The notes under the pieces are model-generated. The model worked only from the letters and a program-made list of their open reading frames with translations. It did no database searches and was not told the DNA's origin. From Fragilariopsis cylindrus CCMP1102 (lineage: Eukaryota; Bacillariophyta; Bacillariophyceae; Bacillariales; Bacillariaceae): a stretch of DNA of 64,000 nt. The stretch lies in NCBI GenBank assembly GCA_900095095.1, contig FMBT01000298.1, positions 496,001 through 560,000 of the forward strand. The letters run 5' to 3'. Below are positions 25,401 to 33,144 of this stretch, one piece after another. Position 1 is the stretch's first letter; each line of letters begins with the position of its first letter. A program made the translations under genes and the position numbers.

Positions 25401-27049
25401 TGTACCTTTGATTGTTGCATTAGGAACTTTAGGTATTCCGTATATGAAACAGCAGTAGGTGCACCAGGTAACGCATTGGCTCTCTTTGCTTCTGTCTTTT
25501 GAACCCAACTATTGGAAAGAGCGACATCAGGATTAGTAGCTTTTTGAAGAAGCATAATCTTAAACTCTTCGTCGAGAGGCTTTCTTGCGATCTTGTCATA
25601 CTTGTCAGCACATTCTTGGAACGAAATGAGAAATTCGTATCTTGTATCGAACTTAGTAATCGTTAAAGACATTATCTTATTCATCAAGAGATGTGTACCT
25701 TGCATTGCAGAATCAGATGAAGTCTGATGTTCCTCATGCTTTTTCCATACATAAAGTGAATCTTCTGGATGTGTGGTTAGTAAACCTTTACCTTCGGGAT
25801 TCTGAAGAACTGCAGCTAGGATCTGTTCGAAATAGTTTAGCTGAAGTTCGGCTAAAATTGTATCGGATCCTGTACTGCAATTCTTAGCAATTGTCCAATT
25901 AGGTGCTGCTACCCGCCATAATCGATCAGCCTTCAATTGCCGTTTCATCTTGATAAACCATTCTCCGTACCCTACATCATCCTTGATATGTGGATATTTA
26001 GCAATATCTCTTGGGCTTCTATTCCAGCTAACAAGCAATGCATCTTGGTCCTTTTCTAATTGGCTTTTAGGTAAAAAGATAGTACCAGCTGAGCTACCAC
26101 TCGTTCCTGAAGATGAGGTTACTGACGCTGCATTCGAGAGTGTGATAAGCCAGGCAGGATATCCAGTTCTACACCATGTAGAGTAATCAGCTGCAACCCA
26201 TGCTGTTGGATTACGTCTCTCAACATCAGATCCATCACTTTCACGAAATGCGCAGTAGGCAACAGCACGCTTGATCTTCTTCCTGTCTGTCGAATTACAT
26301 GGCTCGGCTTTAATCGTATTAGAAATACCATCTACCGTATCGTATTGAAGAGTGTCTGTGTCAATTTCATCTAATACACAGAAATCTTCAAAGGAACGAC
26401 ATCCTTGACGGTGAAGTGCTAACGAGACATAATCCGTGAGCTTAAGTGCCATGATATCTACTAACAGATGTTCTAGATCCTTTTGAACTATAGCAGTTGT
26501 CGCTACCGTGGGTGTTGTTCGAGTGGACGGCATTGTAGTCTTAGAAGGATCGTCAGGTGGATCGGATGGGTCTTGAGGATCTGAAGGATCAGGTGGACTT
26601 GTTCCTTTGTTGTTATCGTCGTTTCCTTCGATACTCTCTTCTGGGTCGTTTGTTGTTTCTTTCGAGACAATAGATTTGATCTGATGTCCTGCTAGATATG
26701 AATCCAAGCTGGGTATAGCAGAATCTGTTGAATCGCCGGAACTAGAGCCGCTTAGAGCGCTGTTGTTATGATCTAGTTTCGCTTCAGGTTCTGCTTCTCC
26801 TCTCGTCGATAGATATTGCTGCTTTCTCTTGAGTGGTTTCGCGGACCTTGGAGAGGTAGTACTTTGACGCAAAGGTGTCAGTAGACTTGGATCTTCTCTT
26901 GGAGGAGTAGAGCTGTCAAGCGACGCTTCGGGTATTGGCGATAGGCTGGCTGCCGACAAGTAAGAATAAGATGGACTATCGCTATTATCACTTCCTGTGC
27001 TGGGTAGTGGATTATTAGCTGTTCCTTCTTTTTCTTCTTCTTGATTCAT
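19445..27049 (-). CDS. Copia-type Gag-Pol polyprotein
   Basis: A single 2,534-residue ORF. The N-terminal 600-700 residues are Gag-like: low-complexity head, then a helical region with capsid-like Trp/Phe patches; no CCHC zinc knuckle is visible. An aspartic-protease-like segment (LMDGGANGGIAGS, about residue 810) has DGG instead of the usual D-S/T-G. The integrase core carries Asp at about 1286, Asp at about 1347 (EADNAP) and Glu about 35 residues later (NYAENRW). Reverse transcriptase has KARVVANG, WATDIGNAYLEA and YVDD (about 2146). RNase H has ATYGSEFLA, DNDAMI and the copia signature ADILTKH near 2480. No frameshift separates gag and pol, so both would be made from one product. It is longer than most copia polyproteins because of the N-terminal and mid-linker extensions. 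Stop codon lies in the 3' LTR. Confidence 0.93.
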   Translation of the reverse strand: MNQEEEKEGTANNPLPSTGSDNSDSPSYSYLSAASLSPIPEASLDSSTPPREDPSLLTPLRQSTTSPRSAKPLKRKQQYLSTRGEAEPEAKLDHNNSALSGSSSGDSTDSAIPSLDSYLAGHQIKSIVSKETTNDPEESIEGNDDNNKGTSPPDPSDPQDPSDPPDDPSKTTMPSTRTTPTVATTAIVQKDLEHLLVDIMALKLTDYVSLALHRQGCRSFEDFCVLDEIDTDTLQYDTVDGISNTIKAEPCNSTDRKKIKRAVAYCAFRESDGSDVERRNPTAWVAADYSTWCRTGYPAWLITLSNAASVTSSSGTSGSSAGTIFLPKSQLEKDQDALLVSWNRSPRDIAKYPHIKDDVGYGEWFIKMKRQLKADRLWRVAAPNWTIAKNCSTGSDTILAELQLNYFEQILAAVLQNPEGKGLLTTHPEDSLYVWKKHEEHQTSSDSAMQGTHLLMNKIMSLTITKFDTRYEFLISFQECADKYDKIARKPLDEEFKIMLLQKATNPDVALSNSWVQKTEAKRANALPGAPTAVSYTEYLKFLMQQSKVHDLNTPFKRPTRHAHQAESFYNDNDNGVIDGEDDGTSDFIANMSISGETMSNEQTVLAFAAYQRNRPPPRPRDPEADIDQAIYSKCSREFRIAWSKEPTDIKKQILKQNNNKSPKQGAKKNSELAVYMGQSEGYETDTSAYSEATYGYDADDNDDQSVIEATELVANAARRRPNGILKKKDLPKKTDLPIADPRRMLSNRSTPLIGKDGNITGHLTYTASMAVIRHRFDQVDSSQAVSIEDNYVISVNATKFFDEPLALMDGGANGGIAGSDMRVMSYNSDGRRVNIGIAGDHQMTGKKLGTFCAVIETRFGRVLAIFHQYAHVPEQKRSIHSKCQFQAHHNLVGDTATAYGGLQRIDTADGYQLPLTIRAGLPYIRQTYPTDADMNLPQVQFTSPSQWDPNLNDDNRTSEEMIRTFPPIPKEAIDNFYDEYGRTNYEYLQKRVNKTVEIEPEDDDSVGTMPVLQDRAREDSSSDDDSVVEHIRPSTSIEWNVPIDDSNGEKIECPRLRKSKLKRRIRIKEKRLKAAAPKQELTNKKTSASKANDLPIPIIDNMGNNEESSTMVDGIKFFPAERNSTCTDIIEDNNIEDLNDQIFYDSTEVLHDPNIFVDTVSDTAYLDDMSTPRPTEHEYWEDFLSNEVTQRLIYQGIIDSCEQYDINANDIASVMTPLKPRYSVPTPIDYESKRKYFAHLPADIIRNTFKNTTQNMKLPPSTNLHKMFKSPNPSANLKRRDEADATDMIYSNTPAINGGEKCAHIFVGKKSKLTDAYKVKNGSSEEFLESLQDRVRYRGCPTGLEADNAPMYRGWKNSRYLRDICISQWQCESKYQHQNYAENRWQTVKRYTNRVMDRSGCPPYIWFLALSYVIFCLNHCVDPMLGDGTKSPLQIATFQMTDISPLLYFYFWEPVYFLLDEKERKFPGKSKECRGHWVGVSEHIGNKMTYKIITDDTGEEICRSAIRTARDTTMKNLREDPITIDDNLLNVEDIISPAEEIANIKLKEVTSGNTFNNFDTTAILKNIDDQLQEELKVKAKAKAHQLQEEADDYFFDSNEQQTGHFNTAPPVVPVKSSLPKRSSTTKSKHVKPKKLRDLHPKDPSREKGTRSSKRLRDMNIHAMNALMTNEVQPKQDLPLSTSRHQEHVTDINHPTNPRPPPLTRQQVLKNRDTHITEQEDQFVFLRENGENENPIWQEFEFPLEDENGNAVIGEDGKPMVIIAPPPSDLVGRVFLTKPDERGEVNRARVVELIKNFDGEVEKNQDLIRFKLNYDHSSQEDIMSYNEILDYIEREENNEDGHHWKFRTILGHVHTPVGHKERMGSDYNVKTAWETGAVSVEPLDFLAKDIPVDLAIYAKKHDLLELEGWKRFKRIANRDQHIRRLVKQAKLRSFRVTPKYKYGFSIPRNYKEALEFDERNGNHKWQEANVLEHAQLTDYAVFKNKGKFNEAKIPEGYRKIQVHTIFDVKHDGRHKARVVANGNLTDVPLESVYSGVVSLRGLRTCIFLGELNNMTPWATDIGNAYLEAKTTEKVCIKAGPEFGELQGNLLIIDKALYGLRLSGKAFNILLSDCLRDLGFFPSKAESSIFMRKCPTRDVYEYVATYVDDLCIIMENPLEFLEQLSSAPYNFKLKGSGEVNFHLGCGFERDSDGVLCMNPGRYVDKMEDAYKQVFKELPKQKYRSPLVKGDHPELDTTAFLDQDGIEIYQSLIGAMQWAISIGRWDIQSAVMTLSSFRAQPRKGHLERIKRIYGFLCKFRHFKLRFRVDEPDYSGIPPMPPYDWSHSVYGNPTEDIPKDAPPPLGKRIVLTHYFDANLMHDVLSGKAVTGVVHFYNKTPVDWYSKKQSTTETATYGSEFLACRTCFEQIIDHRQYLRYLGVPVGEKDYAWGDNDAMINSATIPDAKLHKRHNILSFHFVRSLIASGFINLQHIKSESNIADILTKHWGYQSTYELIRPIFHFGGNTAALYFDDTLEVDRYITQSELDEIVTINGEC

Positions 27050-27246
27050 TCACAGTTGAATGACTTCTCTAGTTGCTTATTCGGTAAGACTTGAGGTATG
27101 AGTATATTGTATTTAGACTTCTTTCGAGATCGTTAATTCAATAATATCAATTAAATTTAATTGGATCTCCGGTCCTCTTGATGTTCGAAATGAAATCAAA
27201 GGAAGTTGATCAGCAGTTCTATAGGATAGAATTGCGACTGTTAATC

Positions 27247-28059
27247 TGATAAGTTTCACAAACAATCGATGATTGTTGAAACGGGTTCAGTATCAAATAG
27301 GATTTGATATTCAGACAATCTTACTCTTCGGTCTTGTAAGATTCTGCTATGACGGTAAGAAAAGATACTCTCGATTCTTATAGACTGGTTGCGATGTTCT
27401 ACCAGGATACTCTCCCTTTTAGAATGCTGAAAGTCCTTCCGAACAATGTTCACTCTGTAAATGTAGATATTTCTATTATCTTTCCAGACAACGATATGTT
27501 CAAACGCAAAAGTTGTTATTAACACACTTGTTTAATTAGTCTATGGTTATTACAATTTCTCAACAATAAAAGACAGTAATTGTTCATTTCTCGTAATCGA
27601 GGTAATTCTGCTCTTTTCTTCGTATTTTAGTATTGCGGTTTCCAGTAACCCTGCATACAACTTTCTGTTCCTAACTCACTTCGCCTCAATGCATATATAT
27701 CGCATTAGCGGTTCAAAGGTGGACATCGACATCTGTTCGATTTCCATATGTATAACACTCCTCATAATCGTGTTCTATGTATTCAGACACTCTTCCTAAT
27801 CGTGTTCCGATTTGTATAAATATACCTAAGCACTTCTCTTATTTGCGCTCGGTTCCAATTGCTTCGACAACTGCTTCGACAGTCACTTCAACTCCAACAG
27901 TACGATGTTGGCTTTTAGCTAACTTTCGGTTCTCTTTTATCTCAATAATGCATACACGTGCATTCTCACTCACTAATCTGATCGCGCTTGTATTTCTACT
28001 CCGCGGGGCTTATGTACGACATATGACTCCTACGCTTGAGTACTATGTATAATTTAACA
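27247..28059 (-). repeat. 5' LTR of the copia element
   Basis: 813 bp, same length as the 3' LTR. It should contain the element's promoter and polyadenylation signals. Its first six bases TGTTAA are also read as the last Cys codon and stop of the interrupted host gene upstream. Confidence 0.92.
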
Positions 28060-29340
28060 TATTTTTAGAACTGCCTTGCAGTTATTTGGCATAGTATATA
28101 TTAATCCATTGTCGCAAATTACACCTCCTTCCCACTTATCCAAGGTCCCAAATGGGGATGGCAGTGGCCACGTAGTCACTTCAACATCATCCTTGCTACA
28201 GTCAACACGTAGTATTGTTTCTCCGGATAAAGGGATGGCGTAGACGCATTTGTCGTGTGGATTAGTTAACCCATTCTGCCATTTGTTTTGATGTATTCTC
28301 TCCATGCCTGAATCTCTAAGATTGGGACCTACATTTCTAGCTATATTTTTCGTCGTGTCTACCTCTAGGACGTATTCGCTACCACTAGGGAAGATGTAAA
28401 CTCTTCCATTGGTACCTGCCATTGCTCCAAGATATTTGTACTTACGATCTGATCGATGTCGACCCGTTTGAATGACAGTTTCGTCACCAATTTCTGTAAG
28501 TGTTGGTTCCGTATCGGTTCCTGGTTTAATCAGAAGGACTCTATCGACATTATTTGGAATACAAACAATGGTTCCATCATCAGCTTTAGCTGCACCATGC
28601 CATTTGTGTCCACCATCACCGTAGTCACCGTGCAATGTGATAGAATCTGGGTGTATCCGTAATACATGAGGACTGTTTTGAGGTACGCAATAAATAGCAC
28701 CGTTAGTTTCTACACCTCCATACCACTTATACTTTCCAGGCAACGGAGGTCCAACAAGACTACACGTATCAGTAGATGGATCAATTTTTAATACATGCAA
28801 TGAACTTTGTGGTATAGCGTAGATACACCCATCATCACAAATAGACCCTCCATGATATTTCCAAACCATTTTACGTTGCGCCTTGGCAATCTTCGGATCC
28901 GTGTAAAATTCTTCATATGGAATAGGAATTTTCGTTATGGTTTGTGTCGGAACATGAATGCGAAGAACCTCTGAAGCGTGACAAGGAAGACCATATATGA
29001 TATCTCCAACAGGGATGCCTCTTAACCATTTGAATTTGGTTCCATTCGATTCCAACTCTTCAGGACCAATGTGAGAGAGGTTGTCAGTTACTGGGTCGAT
29101 AACTAAAACTCGAGGAGAATGACCTGGTATGCAGTATATTTTTCCATCGGAACCCACTTCTCCACCTAGAAAAAGGGTTTGACCATACATTGTTTCTTCG
29201 GACCGTAGAAGAGATAATAGCGGACCTCCTGAAGGACGATGATCGACGACATTTTCTGGATGTTTTGCTAATATATCATCATCATAAAAATTACCAGACC
29301 GAGGAAGTCGCTCCTTAATAGTTGTTGGGTCTGGTGCCAT
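28054..29340 (-). CDS. Beta-propeller-like repeat protein, 3' end replaced by copia LTR
   Basis: From the ATG at 29338-29340 the frame gives about 428 residues. It consists of about seven repeats of roughly 50 residues with the pattern 'G-x-I-Y-(C/A)-(I/M)-P-x-x-S-x-x-V-L-x-I-(D/H)', typical of a Kelch/NHL-like propeller. I know no assigned function; such proteins are often binding scaffolds. An upstream in-frame ATG at 29484 would add a very basic, repetitive leader that looks like 5' UTR. The last host codon is the ATA of the target duplication; the LTR then adds TGT TAA, so ten native residues (see 18600-18637), the 3' UTR and the terminator are lost. The propeller is nearly complete, so the protein may still fold. 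It is divergent from the oxygenase gene at 29808. Confidence 0.82.
   Translation of the reverse strand: MAPDPTTIKERLPRSGNFYDDDILAKHPENVVDHRPSGGPLLSLLRSEETMYGQTLFLGGEVGSDGKIYCIPGHSPRVLVIDPVTDNLSHIGPEELESNGTKFKWLRGIPVGDIIYGLPCHASEVLRIHVPTQTITKIPIPYEEFYTDPKIAKAQRKMVWKYHGGSICDDGCIYAIPQSSLHVLKIDPSTDTCSLVGPPLPGKYKWYGGVETNGAIYCVPQNSPHVLRIHPDSITLHGDYGDGGHKWHGAAKADDGTIVCIPNNVDRVLLIKPGTDTEPTLTEIGDETVIQTGRHRSDRKYKYLGAMAGTNGRVYIFPSGSEYVLEVDTTKNIARNVGPNLRDSGMERIHQNKWQNGLTNPHDKCVYAIPLSGETILRVDCSKDDVEVTTWPLPSPFGTLDKWEGGVICDNGLIYTMPNNCKAVLKIC
28060..28064. repeat. Target-site duplication TATTT, right copy
   Basis: Exact match to 18633-18637; lies inside the coding sequence of the beta-propeller-like gene. 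Confidence 0.85.
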
Positions 29341-29807
29341 TGTCGTTTCCTCTCTCTTTCTTCGATATCTATTTACCTCGCTGTGTGTGTGTCTATGTGT
29401 TCTTCTTCTTTGTGGCACTTTTCTTGGCTTCCTCCTTTCTCCTTTTCTATGACGACAACGCAATTGACGACAACGACAACCCACACAACAAAAGTAAATC
29501 TAAAAACAACGCAAAATCTTCGTCTGTCCGCCCACCCGCTCACATCAAAGCAAGCAAAAATGCATAAAACAAAATTAATTTAAATTGTTTTTTTATTGAC
29601 AATTGATTCCATCTTCCATCATTCGATCACATCATTGCAACCATGGGATAAACGCGCCTGATTCGTCTTCTTACACGGTCGCACTATACGGTAGTACTAT
29701 TACGATTTTCAATCCAAATAAAACCTTACAAATATATCCTCGACAGCAAAAAGGTTATGATAAAACGACGAGTACTTTCGAAGTTGTACTACAGTATTGA
29801 ATAGACG
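29341..29807. promoter_or_regulatory. Divergent promoter region
   Basis: About 470 bp between the starts of the propeller gene (minus) and the oxygenase-like gene (plus). It must hold both promoters. Contains GT/CA-rich and pyrimidine-rich tracts; no specific element is identified. Confidence 0.4.
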
Positions 29808-30860
29808 ATGGTTTCTACAAACACGACGAGCACGAGCACGAGCACATACACAAACACAAACAATGATACGACTGGATTTGTCCCCACACCCCACATCAAC
29901 GAGAAGAAGAAAATTAGGTGCACTAGAGAATACCACGGTGATGATAGCAGTCTCATTTATAAATCTGGTATCCCAACGTTACGAGCATCAGCTCATAGAG
30001 TAAAAGTCAATAAAAAAGGCAGAAAACTCGATCCTAAACCAATTGATAGGGACGGTAATGAGACTAATACGACATGGCTACCGATACCATTACAAGATGA
30101 AGACGTCTTTCCCTATGATATAAATCTTTACGATCTGAAAGGTGCAATAATTAATTTGCTGGTAAATTGCGATCCAGATATTATTGGTTCTTTCGATACT
30201 ACTACCAATCATACCGATCTATCATCAGAAGAACAACAAAGACCGTCGTCGTCGTCGTCGTTCCGATTGGAAGATTTTCGAGTTCCTGTATCTACTACGT
30301 GGCGATCTGTAAATGGGGGGAATTGTGAGGATGCTCAAAGATATTTATCTGATCAAGTTGCATCCAATGAATATTTCCTTGAGGTATTTGATAAGTTTGT
30401 TAAAGAAGTAGCCCTTCCATACCTCAAATGTCGGTTAGTTGCATGTGGCGCTCTTGAAAGTGACTCTTCTACCTGTGCATTCTACTATCAAAGACCACCA
30501 ACGATTCGATTGCAACCGGGTCCGGGCTGGGCTAAAGTAAAGCCTCACAACGATGCAGAATACGGCCATCAGAACGGCGAGATCAATATGTGGATGCCTT
30601 TGACAGATAGAACGTTAACGGGTGTGGATCTTTTAACTGAGTCGTCACTTGGAGCTGCTGATTATCATCCAATAAAAGCCAAAGTAGGTGAGGCAATCAC
30701 GTGGCATGGATCGTCACGAAAGCACTACGTTAATGCCAACGCTTCCTCAAATACTAGAGTATCACTTGATTTTCGAATAGGAGTGGAAGGATACTTTGAT
30801 CCATTCTACCAAATGCAGGGTACGACTGATGATCACACTCGCAAAAAAGTGGTACTGTAA
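29808..30860 (+). CDS. 2-oxoglutarate/Fe(II) oxygenase-like protein (StrG-type)
   Basis: A 350-residue single-exon frame. After a Ser/Thr-rich N-terminus of about 30 residues, the C-terminal half has a double-stranded-beta-helix signature: KPHNDAEYGHQNGEIN (H-x-D, candidate iron ligands, about residues 244-259), NMWMPLT, then WHGSSRKHY (distal His) and an Arg in RVSLDFRIG that could bind 2-oxoglutarate. This resembles the StrG/phytanoyl-type hydroxylases of small molecules, with sugar or antibiotic precursors as known substrates in bacteria. Substrate here is unknown. No clear signal peptide or membrane segment. Gene length and motif order support a functional enzyme. Confidence 0.7.
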   Translation: MVSTNTTSTSTSTYTNTNNDTTGFVPTPHINEKKKIRCTREYHGDDSSLIYKSGIPTLRASAHRVKVNKKGRKLDPKPIDRDGNETNTTWLPIPLQDEDVFPYDINLYDLKGAIINLLVNCDPDIIGSFDTTTNHTDLSSEEQQRPSSSSSFRLEDFRVPVSTTWRSVNGGNCEDAQRYLSDQVASNEYFLEVFDKFVKEVALPYLKCRLVACGALESDSSTCAFYYQRPPTIRLQPGPGWAKVKPHNDAEYGHQNGEINMWMPLTDRTLTGVDLLTESSLGAADYHPIKAKVGEAITWHGSSRKHYVNANASSNTRVSLDFRIGVEGYFDPFYQMQGTTDDHTRKKVVL

Positions 30861-31456
30861 TAGTAAATAGTAGGCACGACAATAACAGTTTATACTCAAT
30901 TTGAAAAAGAATTATGATATACGAATTAACGAGCTCCTTTTCCTCCATTAAGAAGTACAAGTGGTGATGGCGAGGGCGAGTGCTATGAAAAATGAAAGGC
31001 TACGGTTCAATTCGTATAATTATTAATAAACCAATAGTATAGCTAAGAATGTTGAAGAAGTAAGATATTAAATAAGGATTTGTAATTTATTTATCAATTA
31101 ATTCATGATTTTTGTGCCTAACCTTTAAAAAATAATATATATACCATCATTCATGATTATTACATCGTCATCATCTTCTAACTCTGAATCTTTTCCCTAT
31201 CATCTTGTTAAAATAGTCAATGTCATGCGATGTAATGTTTTCTTGCTGTTGCTGTTGCTGCTGATGCATTTGCGGATGCTTTGACGCTAACGTCGTGAAC
31301 GTTGTCACGTAATTTGTTTACTACTGCTACCGGTAGCGCTTCTTTCATCTTTGTTGTTTCGTTATTGCTGTTTGTTTCGCTGTTGCTTGTCTCTCGCTGC
31401 GCTGGGGGATGTGAATTTTCGCTGATTTTCGATTTTTTTCAAATCGAGGATTTTTT
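30861..31456. other. Intergenic, with a small direct duplication
   Basis: AT-rich 3' flank of the oxygenase-like gene. At about 31429-31466 an 18-bp unit (GATTTTTTTCAAATCGAG) occurs twice in tandem, next to the end of the PiggyBac fragment. No gene supported. Confidence 0.5.
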
Positions 31457-32077
31457 TCAAATCGAGGATGTTCCCACAACATTTTGTTTCTTCTTTCTAT
31501 CAGGAAGATGACGGACACACCACACGACTCCTTCGTGTATCTTGCGCTTCTTGTTATCTTTTAGACCATCAGGAAAGAAGAAGAAAGAGAAGCCACTCGT
31601 TGCACAGCACATTACATAAAACTTGTAACCTTGTGGGATAGGTTTGCACCTCATAATATGTGTCATGTTGGATCGACCCTTGAATAGCTCCATCATTTCG
31701 TCGATACTGATAGCAAAGCCTCGCGAGAATTTATTCACCCAATCAAGCATGAACACTGCTTTATTGTAAAATGCCTCCTCATCGTCTTGTTCATCATCGA
31801 CGACGGTATCATAATCGATGGATCCATCGTCGTCGTCGTTGTTGTTGTTGTTGTTGTCTTTCATGTCTTCTTCTTCTTCTTCTTCCTGCTCATCGTCACC
31901 ATCATCATCGTTGTGATAATTGTTATTGACGACATAATCATTATCATCTACAAATTCACCGTCAGCTTCATCGGATACTTTGTCATCAATACTATCGGAA
32001 TCACCATCGCCACCTTCCGATAAAGAAATATTACGCCATAAATACTCAAACTTGTCACGAGAGATTATACCATCCAT
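31457..32077 (-). pseudogene. PiggyBac-like transposase fragment (DDE_Tnp_1_7)
   Basis: A 206-residue frame with, in order, SRDKFEYLWRNIS (N-terminal piggyBac motif), a long Asp/Asn/Glu low-complexity insert, LSIDEMMELFKGRS (first catalytic Asp region; here ISIDEMM) and GYKFYVMCCATSGFSFFF, the conserved beta-strand block after it. It stops soon after, so the second and third catalytic acidic residues are missing. Upstream codons on the same frame (QQWHQWNYGHW) extend a little before the ATG, then stops follow. Known piggyBac transposases have 500-700 residues. I take it as a truncated relic or a domesticated N-terminal piece; no terminal inverted repeats are apparent. Confidence 0.7.
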
Positions 32078-32238
32078 CCAATGACCGTAATTCCATTGAT
32101 GCCACTGTTGTGCCTGTGTAGTTATGGCTTGTTCCGAATTCCATCCTCATTTTGCATATGCATGCACGACGGAAATCAAAGAATCGTCCCTATTGATTTG
32201 GGCGATATGTTTGGAACCCGAATCATCTTTGCTGTTAT

Positions 32239-32577
32239 TTAATCTTCTCCTGGATCACACCGGGTGCTCCAGGTACACCAACCCACGACGGTCAGAAAAA
32301 GGGAAACTACTCCGGTCATCACGAGAAAGCACCAGAGGGCACCGCCAGCAAAATTGCTCGGGCCCCCGGTTGTTGGTGGGTTGTTGTCCGAACGTCGTTG
32401 TGGAAACCAATATTGCCAGTTGACACAACACACCACGATGAGGGCCATCCCCAGCAAGACCCCTTCGACGATCAATTGCGTCGTCTCGGGGACATTCCCG
32501 AAATGCAGGCCCAGATACAACGCCGTTCCGCCCACCATCCCGATCAGGCCACCACAACACACCACAATTCCCGCCAT
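32239..32577 (-). CDS. Small membrane protein, three hydrophobic segments
   Basis: 112 residues with three likely membrane spans (about residues 2-25, 33-55 and 80-104), Cys-rich and Gly-rich, with a short basic/Asn-Pro loop between the second and third. GC content is clearly higher (by eye over 55%) than in neighbours (under 40%), and the frame is open on several strands, which usually warns of chance ORFs; here the hydrophobicity pattern and good ATG context argue for a real gene. I do not recognise the family. It ends 160 bp before the PiggyBac fragment. Confidence 0.55.
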   Translation of the reverse strand: MAGIVVCCGGLIGMVGGTALYLGLHFGNVPETTQLIVEGVLLGMALIVVCCVNWQYWFPQRRSDNNPPTTGGPSNFAGGALWCFLVMTGVVSLFLTVVGWCTWSTRCDPGED

Positions 32578-33144
32578 GGTTGGTTGGTTGTGAATTTTAT
32601 TTTGTGAGCTTTTTGAGAGGTGTTGTTATTGACAGTTGTGTGTTTATTTTACTTGTTCGCATTGTTGATGTTTTTATTCCCACGAAGCTTATACACGCTG
32701 TGTACTGGTACAGGATTTTTTCATTCACACAAGGATACACATGCACATTCTGGGGCGTGCAGTAGTGTGCTTACTTAAGCCCAATTCCAAAAAATATTCA
32801 CCATTTGTCGGAAACCCCTTAAAAATGTGATCCACTGCAAGTGTACACTGGGAGAGGAAAAAGGCAACTGGAGCACTGAACCCCCAAATTCCTCAGGATA
32901 GAATAGAATGTGCCCCTCTATTTTTGAATTTGACTGAACGGTACCGCTTTTTCACTTTCCACATTATTACCGTACAGTGTACAGATTACAAAAACAAACC
33001 AAACAAAAATCAAAAACGAGGAGGGTAACGAACAACACTCTACATCCATCATCATTTTTAAATACGAGTTCGAAAGCAAGACAATAGCAGTTGTCTAATA
33101 GAATCAAATAGAACTTAGCCCCAACAAGAATAGGTGCTTGTACA
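32578..33144. other. Divergent spacer before Nup85
   Basis: Lies between the small membrane protein gene (minus) and Nup85 (plus), so it holds both promoters. No other gene is supported. A TACAGTGTACAGA inverted motif is at about 32974. Confidence 0.4.

Larger units (their letters stand above)
18638..28059 (-). mobile_element. Complete Ty1/copia LTR retrotransposon
   Basis: A 9,422-bp element on the minus strand with two 813-bp LTRs in direct orientation (27247-28059 is the 5' LTR, 18638-19450 the 3' LTR), termini TG...CA, TATTT duplications and one uninterrupted Gag-Pol ORF. Domain order protease, integrase, reverse transcriptase, RNase H defines copia. The LTRs look almost identical; the only difference I noticed is G/A at about 19171 versus 27784. 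A short purine tract (GGGGAG) abuts the 3' LTR. I do not see a clear initiator-Met primer binding site after the 5' LTR. Intact coding, near-identical LTRs and a perfect duplication indicate very recent insertion and possible activity. Confidence 0.93.

Noticed and set aside
27200-27246. Primer binding site for initiator Met tRNA next to the 5' LTR
   Set aside because: Only a partial TATCAGA-like match overlapping the LTR end; not enough to call.
32264-32593. 109-codon plus-strand frame opposite the small membrane protein
   Set aside because: Pro/Thr/His-rich translation typical of an antisense frame in GC-rich coding sequence.
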